A stretch of DNA of 64,000 nucleotides from Hordeum vulgare subsp. vulgare (GCF_904849725.1 NC_058522.1:196647986-196711985); one strand, 5' to 3'; shown: positions 45,827-56,730, counted from the stretch's first letter. The notes: generated from the letters alone by a model not told the origin. Translations and numbers: made by a program.

Positions 45827-46330
45827 TCAGAGTTCACTTAATTTCTTCTTCTTTGGAGTCATTTTATTCTTCTTCCCTTTTGCTGGAGACTTTGGGGGTG
45901 GAGTAGCAGCTTGAGCTATAGCTTGGCTCCTAGTGACAGGTCCAGGGCTGCTACTTGTGGAAGCAATGTAGCCTAAAGACCTCACGTGTTCAGTATCTTC
46001 ACATCAGCAATGGTTGGATCTTTCTTCAACATAGCCGCTGCCCTATCAGTCACCCAAGATTGAGTTGTCATAATTGCCACTTTTCCACTTGTTGAACTGC
46101 AAATGTGCTCGGTTTGATGCTTCACAACCTGCAGCAAAAAAAGGCACAAAATCTGAAGTTTATTATCATGACAAACAATATGAAGGAATAAGAGTAGAAA
46201 TCACAAAAAAGTTTTTACCATCACACAATTTTCGTCCCTCTTCCAACTAGCATTTAAGGACCATTTGCAAGGGTCACCTTTTATGGATTCGCGTTTGCAA
46301 AAAGCCCGAAACCTTTTCGGCTCATTTTCC
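45827..46330 (-). pseudogene. Captured Mutator-like (MULE) transposase fragment with intron
   Basis: On the minus strand an exon ending at 46219 encodes CKRESIKGDPCKW and SWKRDENCV, the FRxxCK--GCPW-type zinc region of MULE transposases. A 90-nt intron with GT (46218-46217) and AG (46130-46129) follows. The next exon reads VVKHQTEHICSSTSG, MTTQSWVTDRAAAMLKKDPT, the MuDR DNA-binding module. It then jumps, via a frameshift, to a C-terminal tail SLGYIASTSSSPGPVTR and a Lys-rich end with stop 45829-45827. The catalytic core is absent, so the N- and C-termini were joined by deletion. It is antisense to the CACTA transposase. Carriage of host or foreign gene pieces by CACTA elements is known. Confidence 0.7.
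46129..46218 (-). other. 90-nt GT-AG intron inside the MULE fragment
   Basis: Minus-strand donor GTAAAAAC and acceptor TTTGCTGCAG bound an A/T-rich insert of 90 nt between two coding blocks that align as continuous MULE DNA-binding sequence. Its presence shows capture as genomic DNA rather than through a spliced RNA. Confidence 0.65.
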
Positions 46331-46705
46331 AGGTCATATATTTGTGTTAGGTCATATATTTTTCGATTTTATTGGTGAAAACAAAATATTTGTGTTGATC
46401 GGTTGGATTTACATGTGACAATTGTCTTGTTAGTGTGAGGTCTGCTGTGCGAAGACCTCCCCGTGCGTTCTACGAGCTCCGCGCCTGCACTCGTCGGTGA
46501 GTACAAATGACATCTCCTCCTTGCCCCTTCATTTGCTCTGTGTCGGTGTTCGGATGAAACTTGCTAGATATAGGTAAATTAATTTATCAGTATGTATGAC
46601 CAGTATGTGTCTCCCGTTCGAAGGGGTTACAATTATAAATATGCATGCATTTGCATATATTTATAACCATGATTCTTCCGAATTGTCCAACGTTATCCAT
46701 GGACA

Positions 46706-46922
46706 ACCCGAGTATGTGTAGATTGGGTTCGTTTTCCCTTATGCTTTGTTCTGGATCCGATGCATATGTTCGTCAGTGCCTACCTGTTGTTCTCCGGATA
46801 CACATCCTCTCTATTTATCGCGGAGAGTGTATTAGGAGAACAGTGGGGAGGTGCTGTCAAAACTTTGTGTTGGATCCGGAGCAAAGCATGGGAAAACGAA
46901 CCCAATCTACACATACTCGGGT
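46706..46922. repeat. 217-nt foldback (inverted repeat) in the CACTA-1 leader
   Basis: The left arm from 46706 (ACCCGAGTATGTGTAGATTG) and the right arm ending at 46922 pair perfectly for the first 33 nt. Pairing continues imperfectly through TGCTTTG, GGATCC, and inner blocks like TGTTGTTCTCC/GGAGAACAG, to a turn near 46812-46820 (TATTTATCG). A transcript would form a stem of about 100 nt. It lies about 140 bp upstream of the transposase ATG at 47059. It does not code in a recognisable way. Confidence 0.85.
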
Positions 46923-47058
46923 GGGATTAGGACCTATCTTTAACTATTAGCGTGTAGGTTGCATGAACATAATAAAACTGGCAAACTTGATTAACTGATG
47001 TATATATATGCTGAATTATATATAGATATATTTCTTGTGTGTTTAGTAACTAGGCAAG

Positions 47059-47755
47059 ATGAGTGATCGTGCACGGATGTACACCAGTCACCCTAGTCAG
47101 AAAGAGATGACAAAAGAATGGTTTCTAAACACCAATGAGTTTGTGAAAAGCCGCATTTGCAAATGGCTAGGAAACAAACTGGTGCCCTTGTCCTAAATGC
47201 GGGCTATAAAAAGAGGACAGAGGCTGTAATGATTAAACACCTATAGAGGAGGGGTTTTAAGCCTAATTATACGTTTTGGACATTTCATGGTGAGTCTATA
47301 CAACACACCACAACTGAGGTGGTTCATCGTCGCACCGACGAGCATGGTACCGGGATCGAAGACATGGTGCAAGACTTTGATGATGTTCTGGATTAGGAAG
47401 ATGAGATGGAGGAATCTGCAAAGTCCTTTTATGAAATGTTGGAGTCTTCAAAACATCCTCTCCATGAGCACACTAGCTTTATCAGCTAGATGCCATTGCA
47501 CAAGTAATGGTTCTGAAGGCTCAGTTCAACTTGGGAAGAGAATGCTACGACGCGATGATGACACTATTTGGACGCTTTCTACGCAAAGGCCATGTCATGC
47601 CTACAAACCTTTACTAGTCGGACAAAATACTTCATGTACTTAAGATGCCCTATGAGAAGATAGATGCATGTGAGAAAGGATGTGTCCTATTTAGTACGGA
47701 GTATGCACACTTCGACTATTGTCCCAATTGCGAGTCTTGCAGGTATGGGTGAGAA
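47059..47755 (+). pseudogene. CACTA transposase N-terminal fragment
   Basis: ATG 47059 opens MSDRARMYTSHPSQKEMTKE, the start of the transposase-associated domain of TNPD/TNP2-type proteins. A run of frameshifts follows (MRRDDD- and LGKRMLRR-like pieces between 47287 and 47643). The last identifiable text, near 47700-47745, is HFDYCPNCESCRYG, the zinc motif that precedes the catalytic domain. The catalytic DDE region is absent, and the sequence goes straight to the terminal repeat at 47837. TNPD cuts at CACTA ends. Non-functional. Confidence 0.72.
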
Positions 47756-49278
47756 GAGGCAGGTCAAAATCGTCGTCGGTGGATCACCTCTTTGCCGTAT
47801 GATATGGTAGACGGCAAAGTGTCTGATTCCTGTAGTGGGCGGAGATGGGTGCATGCTCCAAAAGGTGAGAGAGAGAGAGGAGGAGGCCCCGGACACTTTG
47901 GCATGTCGTTGATGCCGAGGGGCCTCGACTGGCGCGCGGGGAGTGTCTTGAGAAGCGAAAAGATGGGAATGGAGCAAATCCCACCCTCTAGCGTCACGTA
48001 CCATGATCTAGAGCACGATTTTGTCCGGCATGACAATGCCCTCTACGCGCTTTGGCATGGCCACTTGCGTCCATCCACTATAGGGAGATTAAACAGAGGG
48101 GGATGGGCCATGTAACGCTCTGGAGGTGGCAGAGGGGAGAGAGAGAATAGATAGGGGAGAAAACGTGTTTTCTAGGGGGTGCAAGTGGACTTTCACCCCT
48201 CAATGTTGGTGCTAGCTGTTGGGGTTGATACTGGAGATGCTTTGGTCCAGTGTGAGGCTGTGGTAAAAATTTGGGGGCAAGGATAAAATAGCGACTTTTA
48301 CATTCTGTCTGAAGGTGTTTGATGGAGTTCTGGGCAACATTACCATGTCCACTTGTTGTGATATTTTCAGGATCAAATGGTGGGCATAATTGAGATTGGT
48401 CAGCAAGTTTGGGAACATTTGGGGAGAGTTTGCAATGCAAACACAGAAAACCATGAAAATCAACAGAATCACGTTTCTCTGGATCTAGCTAGGAAAATCA
48501 GTTCCCACTAATGCACAACTTTGGGTAGTTTCCTTATTTGGGGTCTAGAGCATTCCTGCAAAATTTGAGATAAATTGGAGAAACTTGGCAATGTAGAGTT
48601 TCTCAAATTTGGTTGTGGACACAAAAGGTTTTGGTATACTTTGGTGAACCAAATCATCCTGGATTGAGATGAAACTTTGCAAGATCATCCCATATATCAC
48701 GTGTGACTTGCTATAACTTTCCTTGATTTTATTGAAAACACTTCCTACGGAAATATTTCAAAAGCTTGAAATGGGTAGAAAGGGTTTTGAGGGGTTTTGT
48801 CCACTATTTTGAACATGAGCATTTGTTCAAACTCTTATTTATGGAAAATATATGTCCAATGAGTTTCCCTAAATTTTCTCAACTATTTTTGAAGCAAGAA
48901 AATATATTTTGTTCACAAAAGACCATTTCGGGCCACAGAAAGAAGTATTTAATTAAAATATGAAAATAACTTTCAAAATAATATTTTTGTGGTTTTGGTA
49001 AGGATTTTTGATAATAGGATCCAAATAAAACATTTGGTCCAAAAACATCCTCCAAAATTAGGGACTTGTTGTACAAATATCAACTAAGGGGTTTTTGAAG
49101 GCTTAAAATAAATAAATGTCTTTTGGTCAAAATAATATTTTGTAAAGATGGTTTAGGTCCTATACACATTATATGATAATTGGGCAATGATTTGGAGGAA
49201 GAAGATGAGTATTGAGAGAGGTAATATCTTTTGTGAATAACTAATAGGCAAACAAACACATAGCAACCAATTCAATTA

Positions 49279-50012
49279 TCACATGCACACAGAAGTTTCA
49301 AGTGGCCCCAAATTTTGTAAAAACATATTGTGGCAAAGTGGTACACACACAAGGTGTGACAAGTTTTCCATGATGTTGTACAAAAGTTTGTTGCCCTCTC
49401 CTAAGGTTACCTCCACGAAGGCACCACCTCCAGCAGAATCTAGAAGATTTCTGGATACAAAGATAGGTCCCGCATAGAAATTTTGTATAATCATCCACAA
49501 GTTTAAACCATGCGTAGGGAAGTTTCTAATCATTAATGTCATACTCTCCCAAGCTTGCGCAAAATGTTCATGATGTTTCTGTTTAGAATTCATTATTTGA
49601 TTTCTAAGGGAAAAGATCCTAGCAGGAGGAAAAATACTTGGCAATAAAAGCATCTTTACACTTATACCATGTTCCAATACTATTATGTGGTAAATATGAA
49701 AACCAAACCTAAGCTTTATCCCTTAGAAAAAAAGGAAATGATTTTAATTTCACAATACCATTATACATGTACTTTTTTCCATATCACAACGTTCAACAAA
49801 TGTATTAGGACTTCGTGTAAAGGTAAGATGAGAAGCGGGACCCTATTAGGACTTCGTGAAAATTGTTCTTTCATGACATGATTCGGCAATGGAACATTAA
49901 TATCAAAGGCATACGCACTAGTGGCGGGCGATATTGGAGTACTAATAAAATCATTATTAGTAGTATATGATAAGTCACACAACTTAGTAGTATCTTGAGA
50001 CATGGTGACCAA
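49279..50012 (-). pseudogene. gag: Athila-type gag, N-terminal half
   Basis: The minus strand from 50012 begins MVTMSQDTTKLCDLSYTTNN, followed by a disordered part. After a frameshift, 49677-49279 encodes the capsid-like block: IFSLRNQIMNSKQKHHEHFA, QAWESMTLMIRNFPTHGLNL and WMIIQNFYAGPIFVSRNLLD, then SAGGGAFVEVTLGE. I recognise this block as typical of Triticeae Athila-lineage Gag. The region before it has an internal frameshift, and the C-terminal half and pol are absent. Gag forms the particle that carries element RNA. Confidence 0.8.
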
Positions 50013-50220
50013 GCAACCAAAGTAACATGCAGGACAAGCAAACTAGAGAGCGAAGATGCAAACTAGGGACAAGCTAAGCAAGCTCCAAATTTTTGGAGTT
50101 TTGATCTTTTTTAAAACAAAAATGATATAACAGAAAATAAAAATAAGAACAAGTGAATGATACTTGGTGTGAAGTGTCAGTGATTATATTCCCCGCAATA
50201 GCACGCGATATCTTTCCTCA

Positions 50221-51615
50221 TGCTTGTGATCCGCATTGTATTTTCCATGAAAAGGAACGGGTTATCGTAGCACAATATGAGTAAGTATTTCCCTCGATTA
50301 AGAAACCAAGATTTAGAGAAGCAATATGAATATCAATCCTTGACTATCTTTAGCGGCTACACACAAAAGAGCAAACAACTTGCACCCAACGCGGGTAAGA
50401 GGGTTGTCAATCCCGTTGATCTCGCTATATGCAAGTGAATGAGGTGTGTAGATAATTGTAGATAGTTGTGAATTGCAAAATAAAATAAAATACAAATAAT
50501 AACAGCGAGGAAATTATAAGTTTTCTGAATATATAAGTGAACACACCTAGGGTCCATAGTGTTCTCTAGCGGCATCTCTCATGAAAGCAACTTATGGTGG
50601 TCAACAAATTACCGTTGGGCAATGGATAGAACAGCGGATAGTTATGAGATTTTCATGGCCATGATCATCTATATATAGGAATAACGTCCATAAGAAATAT
50701 TCTTACTCCTGCGTGGACCTACTACTATTACTCCACCTATCGACCACTATACATCATGCATCTAGAGTATTAAGTAAAACAGAGGAATGCTCAGAGAACG
50801 ATGACATGATGTAGACAAAGTAAACTCAATAAATATGAATAAACCCCCATCGTTTTATCCTCAATGGAAGCAACACAAAGACACGTCTGGTCCCCTTCAA
50901 TCACTGGGATATAGAAATTCGCCAGGTTGAACCCACTACAATGCACATCTAATACTAAAGAAATATCAAACTACTTGGCAAAAGCAATTCAACAGATTGG
51001 ATAGATTTACAAAGCTATGATGATCAAGGAAGTAAAAATCATAAAAGTCAGAGAAGATTCAAATAATTTTCATGAAAAATATGAACATAAAGCCACAATT
51101 CATGGGATCCCAACAAACAGATCATACAATGTTCACCGTCCAGTAGAGTGCTGAAACGAAGTTCCAGATAGGGTCGCCTTGGAAAATGGACTTGCGATAG
51201 CATAAAATGTCTTTTGTGGATATCTTTACGGATTTTGGAATATTTTAGAATTTAAAGGCCAGACAACAAGGCAAGAGGGGCCACATGGAGGTGACAAGGC
51301 ATCAAGGTGCACCCCTGGTCGGGACCTGTTTCCTTGTGGGATCCTCGTGTGGGTGCAGGTCTCCTCCCAAAGCTCCTAGGTCTTGTTTTGGTCCAAAAAA
51401 ATCATAAAAAACTTTCATGGAAACTGTACTTCATTTGGTACTAAAAACCGAAAAAAATAAACGCAGAAAACATCAACTCGCACTAGGCACTAGGTTAATA
51501 GGTTAGTGCGCAAATCTAATATAAATTGGTTCATTATAACCCAAAAAATATCTTAAGATGATAATATAACATCGTGGAACAATTCATAAATTATAGATAC
51601 GTTTGAGACATATCA
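50221..51615 (-). repeat. 5' LTR of the minus-strand Athila element, about 1395 bp
   Basis: It starts on the minus strand TGATATGTCTCAAACGTATC (51615), the hallmark opening of this group. Internal text such as CATGGGATCCCAACA and the block TACTACTATTACTCCAC is typical. The end at 50221 (CA before TGAGGAAAGATA) precedes a decayed primer site reading TCGCGTGCTATTGCGGGGA, where intact copies have TGGCGCCGTTGCCGGGGA. Confidence 0.75.
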
Positions 51616-51768
51616 ACCACCCACACCGCTCTGGGCCTTCTCCTTGTCGCTCCTCTTGAATTACTTCTTCTGATTTTTGACAAGCTCGTCTACTTGGTGG
51701 CACTTTGTGATGTCGTGGATTTTGGTGAGGTGGATTTTGCAGCATGGCCTACCAGCGTTTTCCCTTGC
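51616..51768 (-). pseudogene. 153-bp island of Tat-type gag (zinc region)
   Basis: The minus strand reads CCKIHLTKIHDITKCH, VDELVKNQKK, a stop, then FKRSDKEKAQSGVG. This is the conserved cysteine/histidine block near the C-terminus of Tat-lineage Gag. It is trapped between two Athila LTRs of opposite orientation, which must both have inserted into, or next to, one older Tat element. The reading frame has one TAA. Confidence 0.65.
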
Positions 51769-53277
51769 TGATACGTCCATTTTGCATCATGAATTATTAT
51801 TCATATTTCTGTTAACATTCTCCATTGTCTTTTATTATCGTACAATTCTTATGTTCTTTCTCTTTGAATATGCAAGGTACATCGGTGAGAGGGAAATATG
51901 TGGAAACTAGAATTTACGGGGAAACCGCAAAAAGGCACAAAACAAACTTGGTCCAAATGAAATGAAACTTCACGGAGAATTTTCCTGGAATATTTAAGAA
52001 TTTCTAGGCGAAAAATATGTTGTAGAGGGGCCACTTGGTGGACAAAATACAACAGCCCCCCTCCCCTAAGGACGCGCCCTCATGCCTTGTGTGGCCACTA
52101 CTGAACCTGTGGCGACTATCTTCTCCTATATGGTGTGTTTTACATGGAAAAAAATCATATTTTATCTTTTGGGATGAAGTGCCATTGTCTCGAGGCAGAA
52201 ACCTAGGCAGAGGCCATTTTGCTCTCCGGCAGACAAATTCTGTCGGAGGAACTTCCCTCTTGGAGGGTGAAATCGAAGCCATTGTCTTCACCAATGCTTC
52301 CTCCTTCATGGGGGGATCAATCTTCATGAAAATCTTCATGAGCACCATCTCATCTCCAAACTAGTTCATATCTGGTATTCAATCTCTGTATCAAAACCTC
52401 AGATTAGTACGTGTGGGTTACTAGTTGTGTTGATTAAATCTTGTTGTACATGCCTCTTGGTTTACTTGGTGGAAGATATTATGTTTAGATACTTAATTAT
52501 TATTATTAAACCTCTAATGTTGAACATGTTTATGATGTGTGAGTAATAACTATTGTTCCTGAGGACATGGTTGAAGTCTTGTTGTAAGTAATCATATAAA
52601 GTTGGTATTTGTTCGATATTTTGATGATATGGATGTTGATACTTCTCTTATTGGTGTCATGTGAATGTAGACTACATGAAACTTCACCATGTTATGAGCC
52701 TAAGGGAAGTCACTCTGGACAAACAAGTAGATGATAGGTTGCTAGAGTGACAGAAGTTTAAACCCCGGTTTATGGGTTGCTTCATAAGGGGGTGATTTGG
52801 ATACACGTGTTTCATGCTATGGTTAGGTTTATCTTAATTCTCATTTCATAGTTGCAGATACTTTTGAGAGGGGGTAATCATAAATAGGTTTTTAGTTCAA
52901 GTAATAACAACACCTTAGCATCGGTGCAGCCATATAACAAATCATCAAAATAGCGAGAGTGAATCAACTTAATATAATGAACATGACTATACAGAAATTC
53001 AAATGTGTCCAACGGAGCGCTTGCTTTATATACGAGAACTTTGAGGCCTGTCCTTTGCTTTAAAAAGGATTGGGATACCTTTCCACACCTTCATTACTAT
53101 TGTCAGTTGTCACTTGTTATGAATTATCTTGCTACAAAACTATCTATCATGGTTACTTATAGCACTTGGAGAGAATACCTTGCTGAGAACTACTTATCAT
53201 TTCCTTCCGCTCCTCGTTGGGTTCGACACTCTTACTTACTTAAGGGACTACGATTGATCCCCTGTACTTGTGGGTCA
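51769..53277 (+). repeat. 5' LTR of the plus-strand Athila element, about 1509 bp
   Basis: It begins TGATACGTCCATTTTGCATC and ends TTGTGGGTCA at 53277, followed 13 bp later by the primer site. A TATA-like TTTATATAC lies at 53025-53033. Both ends match the group's consensus ends as I know them. Confidence 0.82.
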
Positions 53278-53289
53278 TTAAGAATCTTT

Positions 53290-53310
53290 TCTGGCGCTCT
53301 TGCCGGGGAG
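53290..53310 (+). other. Primer-binding site of the Athila element
   Basis: TCTGGCGCTCTTGCCGGGG corresponds to the TGGCGCC-TTGCCGGGGAG motif that follows the LTR in Triticeae Athila-lineage elements, with a few substitutions. Confidence 0.7.
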
Positions 53311-53374
53311 TGAAACTCCTCTCGTATGTGGGAATTGGTAAGGAAACATTCTCTACATGTGCTGAAATTTACTA

Positions 53375-54240
53375 ATGCTTGTTAGTATGAACGGTCACCC
53401 TTTGAGTGGTTTGTTCGGGACCTCTTCACCTCGAACTGAATATGAGGAAATTGTTCGTCCACCTACTGAGCATACTGAAAATATTTATAATGAATATCCT
53501 TCGGGTATGCTTGAAATATTATTATCTAATACATATGATGGTACGACTCATTTTGGTTACCATTTCATATTTGTCGATAAGATTTGTGGATTGTTTAACC
53601 TTTCAGGTATATCCGGAGATGAAGTTAATAAGAATTTTTTCCCTTTATCTTTGCAGGTAAAAGCATTAATGTTTTGTAGGCTATTGGATATATTGAATCG
53701 TGCGAGTGGAATCCCTTGAGGCTGGAATTTCATCAGAAGTTTTATCCTATGCATCTAATACATCATGATCGGAATTTTATTTATAATTGCTAGCCTCGTG
53801 AAGGATAAATTATCTCTCAAGCTTGGGGGAGGCTTAAATCTATGATACACACCTACCCCAACCATGAACTCCCAAGAGAATTGATGATATAATTTTTTTA
53901 TGCTCGGCTCTCTCATGAAGATCGAACATTACTTGATTCTAGTGTTGTTGGTTCTTATATGAAGGAGACTATAGAATTTAGATGGGATGTTTTAGAAGAT
54001 ATTAAACGCAACTCTCAAGATTGGGAACACTCGATGAAGGTAAAGGGTGAGGTATAGAGTTTGATTTTGAGTGCGTTAAGCCTTTCATGGAATCTTCCCC
54101 CTTACATGAGTTTAGCAATAAATATGGCCTTGACTTTGAGATAGTAGGTACTTTGTGCGAATCTTTTGCTATCTATCTTGATCTTGCAAAGGAAAAGTGG
54201 TTTAAATATCATCCTCCCATTGAAAAATTACCCAAGTAAC
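53375..54240 (+). pseudogene. gag: Athila-type gag
   Basis: ATG 53375 reads MLVSMNGHPLSGLFGTSSPR then HTENIYNEYPSGMLEILLS, GYHFIFVDKICGLFNLSG and RLLDILNRASGIP. In other frames AWGRLKSMIHTYPNHELPRE-like text follows at about 53820-53880, and FMESSPLHEFSNKYGLDFEI with AKEKWFKYHPP at 54080-54230. These match the capsid and C-terminal blocks of Athila-lineage Gag. Frame changes at about 53716 and 53900 break it. Confidence 0.8.
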
Positions 54241-54547
54241 TTGTTCCAATTAAGAAGGAAAAATAATTGTTAAACATATTGATCCAATTGTTCCTATTTC
54301 TTACATTGAGAAACCTCCTTTTCCTCTTAGGATTAGGGAAAATGCTAAGGATACAATAGTGGTTAATAAGAGTTACATTCGGACACCTACACCTTTCAAA
54401 CAAATAAATGTTGATCCAGGTGTTGCTGTAGTTAAAGATCTTCTAGATGATAATATTGATGGTTAGGTTATTTATCTCTATGATGAAGCTCCTAGAATTG
54501 CAAAACCCGTTAGAAACAAATGAGATGAACTTGATAAAAGTAAACAA

Positions 54548-54799
54548 GTGGTAGGCATGCGTGTTATCTCAGTTAATACTGGGAATGATTGCTCTCATGG
54601 CCTATGTGATATTGGTGCTAGTAATAGTGCGATAACTTTTACATTATATCAAAAAATTATGCATGATATAGCACCCTATAAATTGAAGATACTGATGTCA
54701 TTATTAAACTTGCAAACCGTGATACTATTTCTCCACTTGGGAGTGTTAGATATGTTGAATTCTTGTGAGGAAATCCCTAGTACCCCACTTATTTGTTAG
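54548..54799 (+). pseudogene. pol: Athila-type protease
   Basis: ATG 54548 opens a frame with VNTGNDCSHGLCDIGASNSA then ITFTLYQKI. CDIGAS is the DSG/DTG-equivalent active site of Athila proteases (usually CDLGAS). Downstream, text in neighbouring frames (for example ILGDPLPPKGDPMFEL, 55140-55190) belongs to the protease-RT linker. The active Asp is present but the domain is cut by stops. Confidence 0.72.
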
Positions 54800-55439
54800 T
54801 ACTTTGGTTAGAACAAGATAACTTTTGCCTCATCAAATTTAGTAGACCTTTCTTGAATATGGTTAATGCTCAAATTAATTGTGCTAGTGAGAAGGTCAAA
54901 TTGACCTTTGGTGATATTTTTGATGAGTTTATTTCTGCAAGTTTAGAAAACAACCACATGAAAAAGAACTACCTAATAAGGATGAAATATTTGTCTTGCT
55001 CTATTGTCGTACCTCCTGCCGATCCACAAGAACAATATTTGCTAGACCATGAGAATGATATGCATTGGAATGAATGGAATGAAATATATAGGATACTCCA
55101 TGATCAACAACCTATTCTTAAGCACAACTTACTAGTTGAAATTTTAGGTGATCCTCTTCCACCCAAGGGAGATCCCATGTTTGAGCTTAAGGCTTTACTT
55201 GATACTTTCAAATACGCTTATCTTGATTACAAGAAGATATATCCTATAATTATAAGTGCTAATATTTGAGAGAATGAAGAAAAGAGATTACTCAAAACTT
55301 TAAAGAAGCATAAGGATGCTATTGGATATATTTTTTATGATCTTAAGGCCATCATCCCCACTCTGTGTCAGCACAAGATTAATATGGAACCGGATGTTAA
55401 ACGAGTCCCTGATGATGAATGCCTTCTCAACCTGAAGAT
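54800..55439 (+). pseudogene. Athila-type protease-RT linker
   Basis: An open frame of 158 codons (54793-55269) carries KVKLTFGDIFDEFISA and NDMHWNEWNEIYRIL, followed by ELKALLDTFKYAYLDYKKIY. This is the non-catalytic region before RT in the Athila polyprotein. It is the longest undamaged stretch of this element. Confidence 0.65.
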
Positions 55440-56334
55440 GAAAGATGTGGTAAGAACAGAAATACAAGAACTTCTAGAAGTAGGTATAATTTATCCTATT
55501 GCTGATAGTAGATGGGTAAGTCATGTTCATTGTGTTCAAAGAAAGGTTGTATAACTCTTGCTCCCAATGATAAAAATGATGTTATTCCACAAAGGATAGT
55601 AACTAGTTATAGGATGGTAATTTATTTCAGGAAATTGAATAATGCTACTATAAAAGATCATTACACCTTGCCTTTTATTGATCAAATGTTAGAAATATTT
55701 TCTTAGCACACACACTTTTGTTTTCTTGATGGATAATCTGCATTCTCTTAAATACCCGTGTCAAAAGAGGACCAGGAGAAAACTACATTTACTTGCCCTT
55801 TTGGAACTTATGCTTATATAGGCATATGCCTTTTGGTCTATGCACTGCACCTTCTACCTTTCAAAGATGTATGACTGTTATATTCTTCGAGTTTTGTGAA
55901 AATATTGTTGAGATTTTGATGGATGAATTTTTCGTTTACGAGACTCCTATGATGATTGCTTGAGCAACCTTGATCATGTTTTCCAGAGATGTGAGGAAAC
56001 TAATCTCATCTTGAATTGGGAGAAGTGCCATTTTATGGTGAATGAAGGTATAGTGCTTGGGCATAATATTTCTGAAGGAGGTATCGGGGTGGATAATGCC
56101 AAAGTTGATGCAATAGACAAAATGCCTTTCCCAGAAGATATCAAAGGTATAAGAAGTTTCCTTGGTCATGCTGGTTTCTATAGGCCTTTTCTTAAAGTTT
56201 TCTCCTATATTTCTAGGCCATTAACTAATCTTCTCCAAAAATATGTTCCTTTTGTTTTTGATGATGACTCTGTAGAATTCTTCAAAATACATAAGAAAGC
56301 CTTAATGGAACGTACCATTTTAATTTATGGGTGA
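55440..56334 (+). pseudogene. pol: Athila-type reverse transcriptase
   Basis: Text begins VRTEIQELLEVGIIYPIADS (55450-55510), and a frameshift near 55540 leads into RIVTSYRMVIYFRKLNNATI. The palm region from 55750-55960 is damaged. The catalytic box, normally FMDDF, reads in effect LMDEFF around 55918-55935, so the second catalytic Asp is lost. From 55960 the frame recovers: NLDHVFQRCEETNLILNWEK, CHFMVNEGIVLGH and GIRSFLGHAGFYRPF. It is inactive by sequence. Confidence 0.85.
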
Positions 56335-56339
56335 TGCTT

Positions 56340-56730
56340 GTGATTATGTTGTTCGTGTTGTTCTAGGTAAGAGAGTAGACAACTAATTGAATGTTATTCA
56401 TTATACTAGTAAGACCCTAGACACTAGTCAAAGAAATTACGCTACAATTGAAAAGGAATTTTTAGCAGTTGTTTTCGCATGTGATAAGTTTAGACCTTAT
56501 ATTATTGATTCTAAAGTAACTATTCACACTGATCATGTTGCCCTTAAATACCTTATGTAAAAGAAAGATGCTAAACCTAAACTCATTATATGGGTGCTAT
56601 TGCTCCAAGAATTTGATGTGCATATCATTGATAGGAAGGGAGCTGACAACCCCATAGCAGTAACTTGTCTAGGATGGAAAATGTTCTTGACGACCCACTA
56701 CCTATTGATGATAATTTCCCTCATGAGCAA
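56340..56730 (+). pseudogene. pol: Athila-type RNase H
   Basis: A decayed RNase H shows KTLDTSQRNYATIEKEFLAV (about 56412-56471), FACDKFRPYIIDSKVTIHT then DHVALKYLM (to 56558), and [19 protein letters not shown] (56598-56655). The E and D catalytic motifs (EKE, HTDH) are visible. Stops occur at 56559 and others. Confidence 0.8.

Larger units (their letters stand above)
44862..47837 (+). mobile_element. CACTA transposon 1 (non-autonomous), 2976 bp
   Basis: The left terminus CACTACTGGAATCAGA (44862) and the reverse complement of the right terminus, CACTACAGGAATCAGA, form the inverted repeat. The flanking triplets are both GGC (44859-44861 and 47838-47840), the 3-bp target duplication expected for CACTA. 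Subterminal text repeats GGCAAAGAG-like motifs near the left end and ACGGCAAAGTG at the right, as in En/Spm elements of Triticeae. It carries only the N-terminal part of a transposase plus a foreign gene fragment, so it depends on a partner for movement. Confidence 0.92.
41800..49250 (-). mobile_element. Tekay-like Gypsy element, 5' LTR and leader only, minus strand
   Basis: A minus-strand LTR ending at 42083 is followed by a primer-site motif (42078-42069) and a leader reaching an ATG at 41906 (MVVVPEDLPASGF, 22 codons before a stop). The rest of the internal region is missing. The LTR extends upward to about 49250 once the CACTA insertion is removed, giving about 4.2 kb, the same order as the Tekay-like LTR at 25966-30169. 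The 49250 boundary is approximate. Confidence 0.65.
42083..49250 (-). repeat. 5' LTR of the minus-strand Tekay-like element (split by CACTA-1)
   Basis: Two parts, 42083-44861 and 47838-49250, flank a CACTA element with a GGC target duplication. The right part is A/T-rich and corresponds to the LTR beginning; the left part ends GGGTTCCCACA before the primer site. A near-tandem duplication of about 100 bp (42454-42550 and 42555-42650) shares GGAACAA-GTAATAATGATGC and AAGTAGGTAAGTT. There is no coding capacity; open stretches such as 47792-48115 are fortuitous. Confidence 0.62.
49260..51615 (-). mobile_element. Athila-lineage Gypsy element, 5' end, minus strand
   Basis: A minus-strand LTR (51615-50221), degenerate primer-site region (about 50205-50187) and gag N-terminal half (50012-49279). 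The element is cut near 49260, where the Tekay-like LTR begins. Gag text and LTR ends both fit Athila-type families common in Triticeae. No pol is present. Confidence 0.78.

Noticed and set aside
47792..48115. 107-codon open frame near the right end of CACTA-1
   Set aside because: Crosses the CACTA terminus and target duplication into LTR sequence, so it cannot be an old gene.
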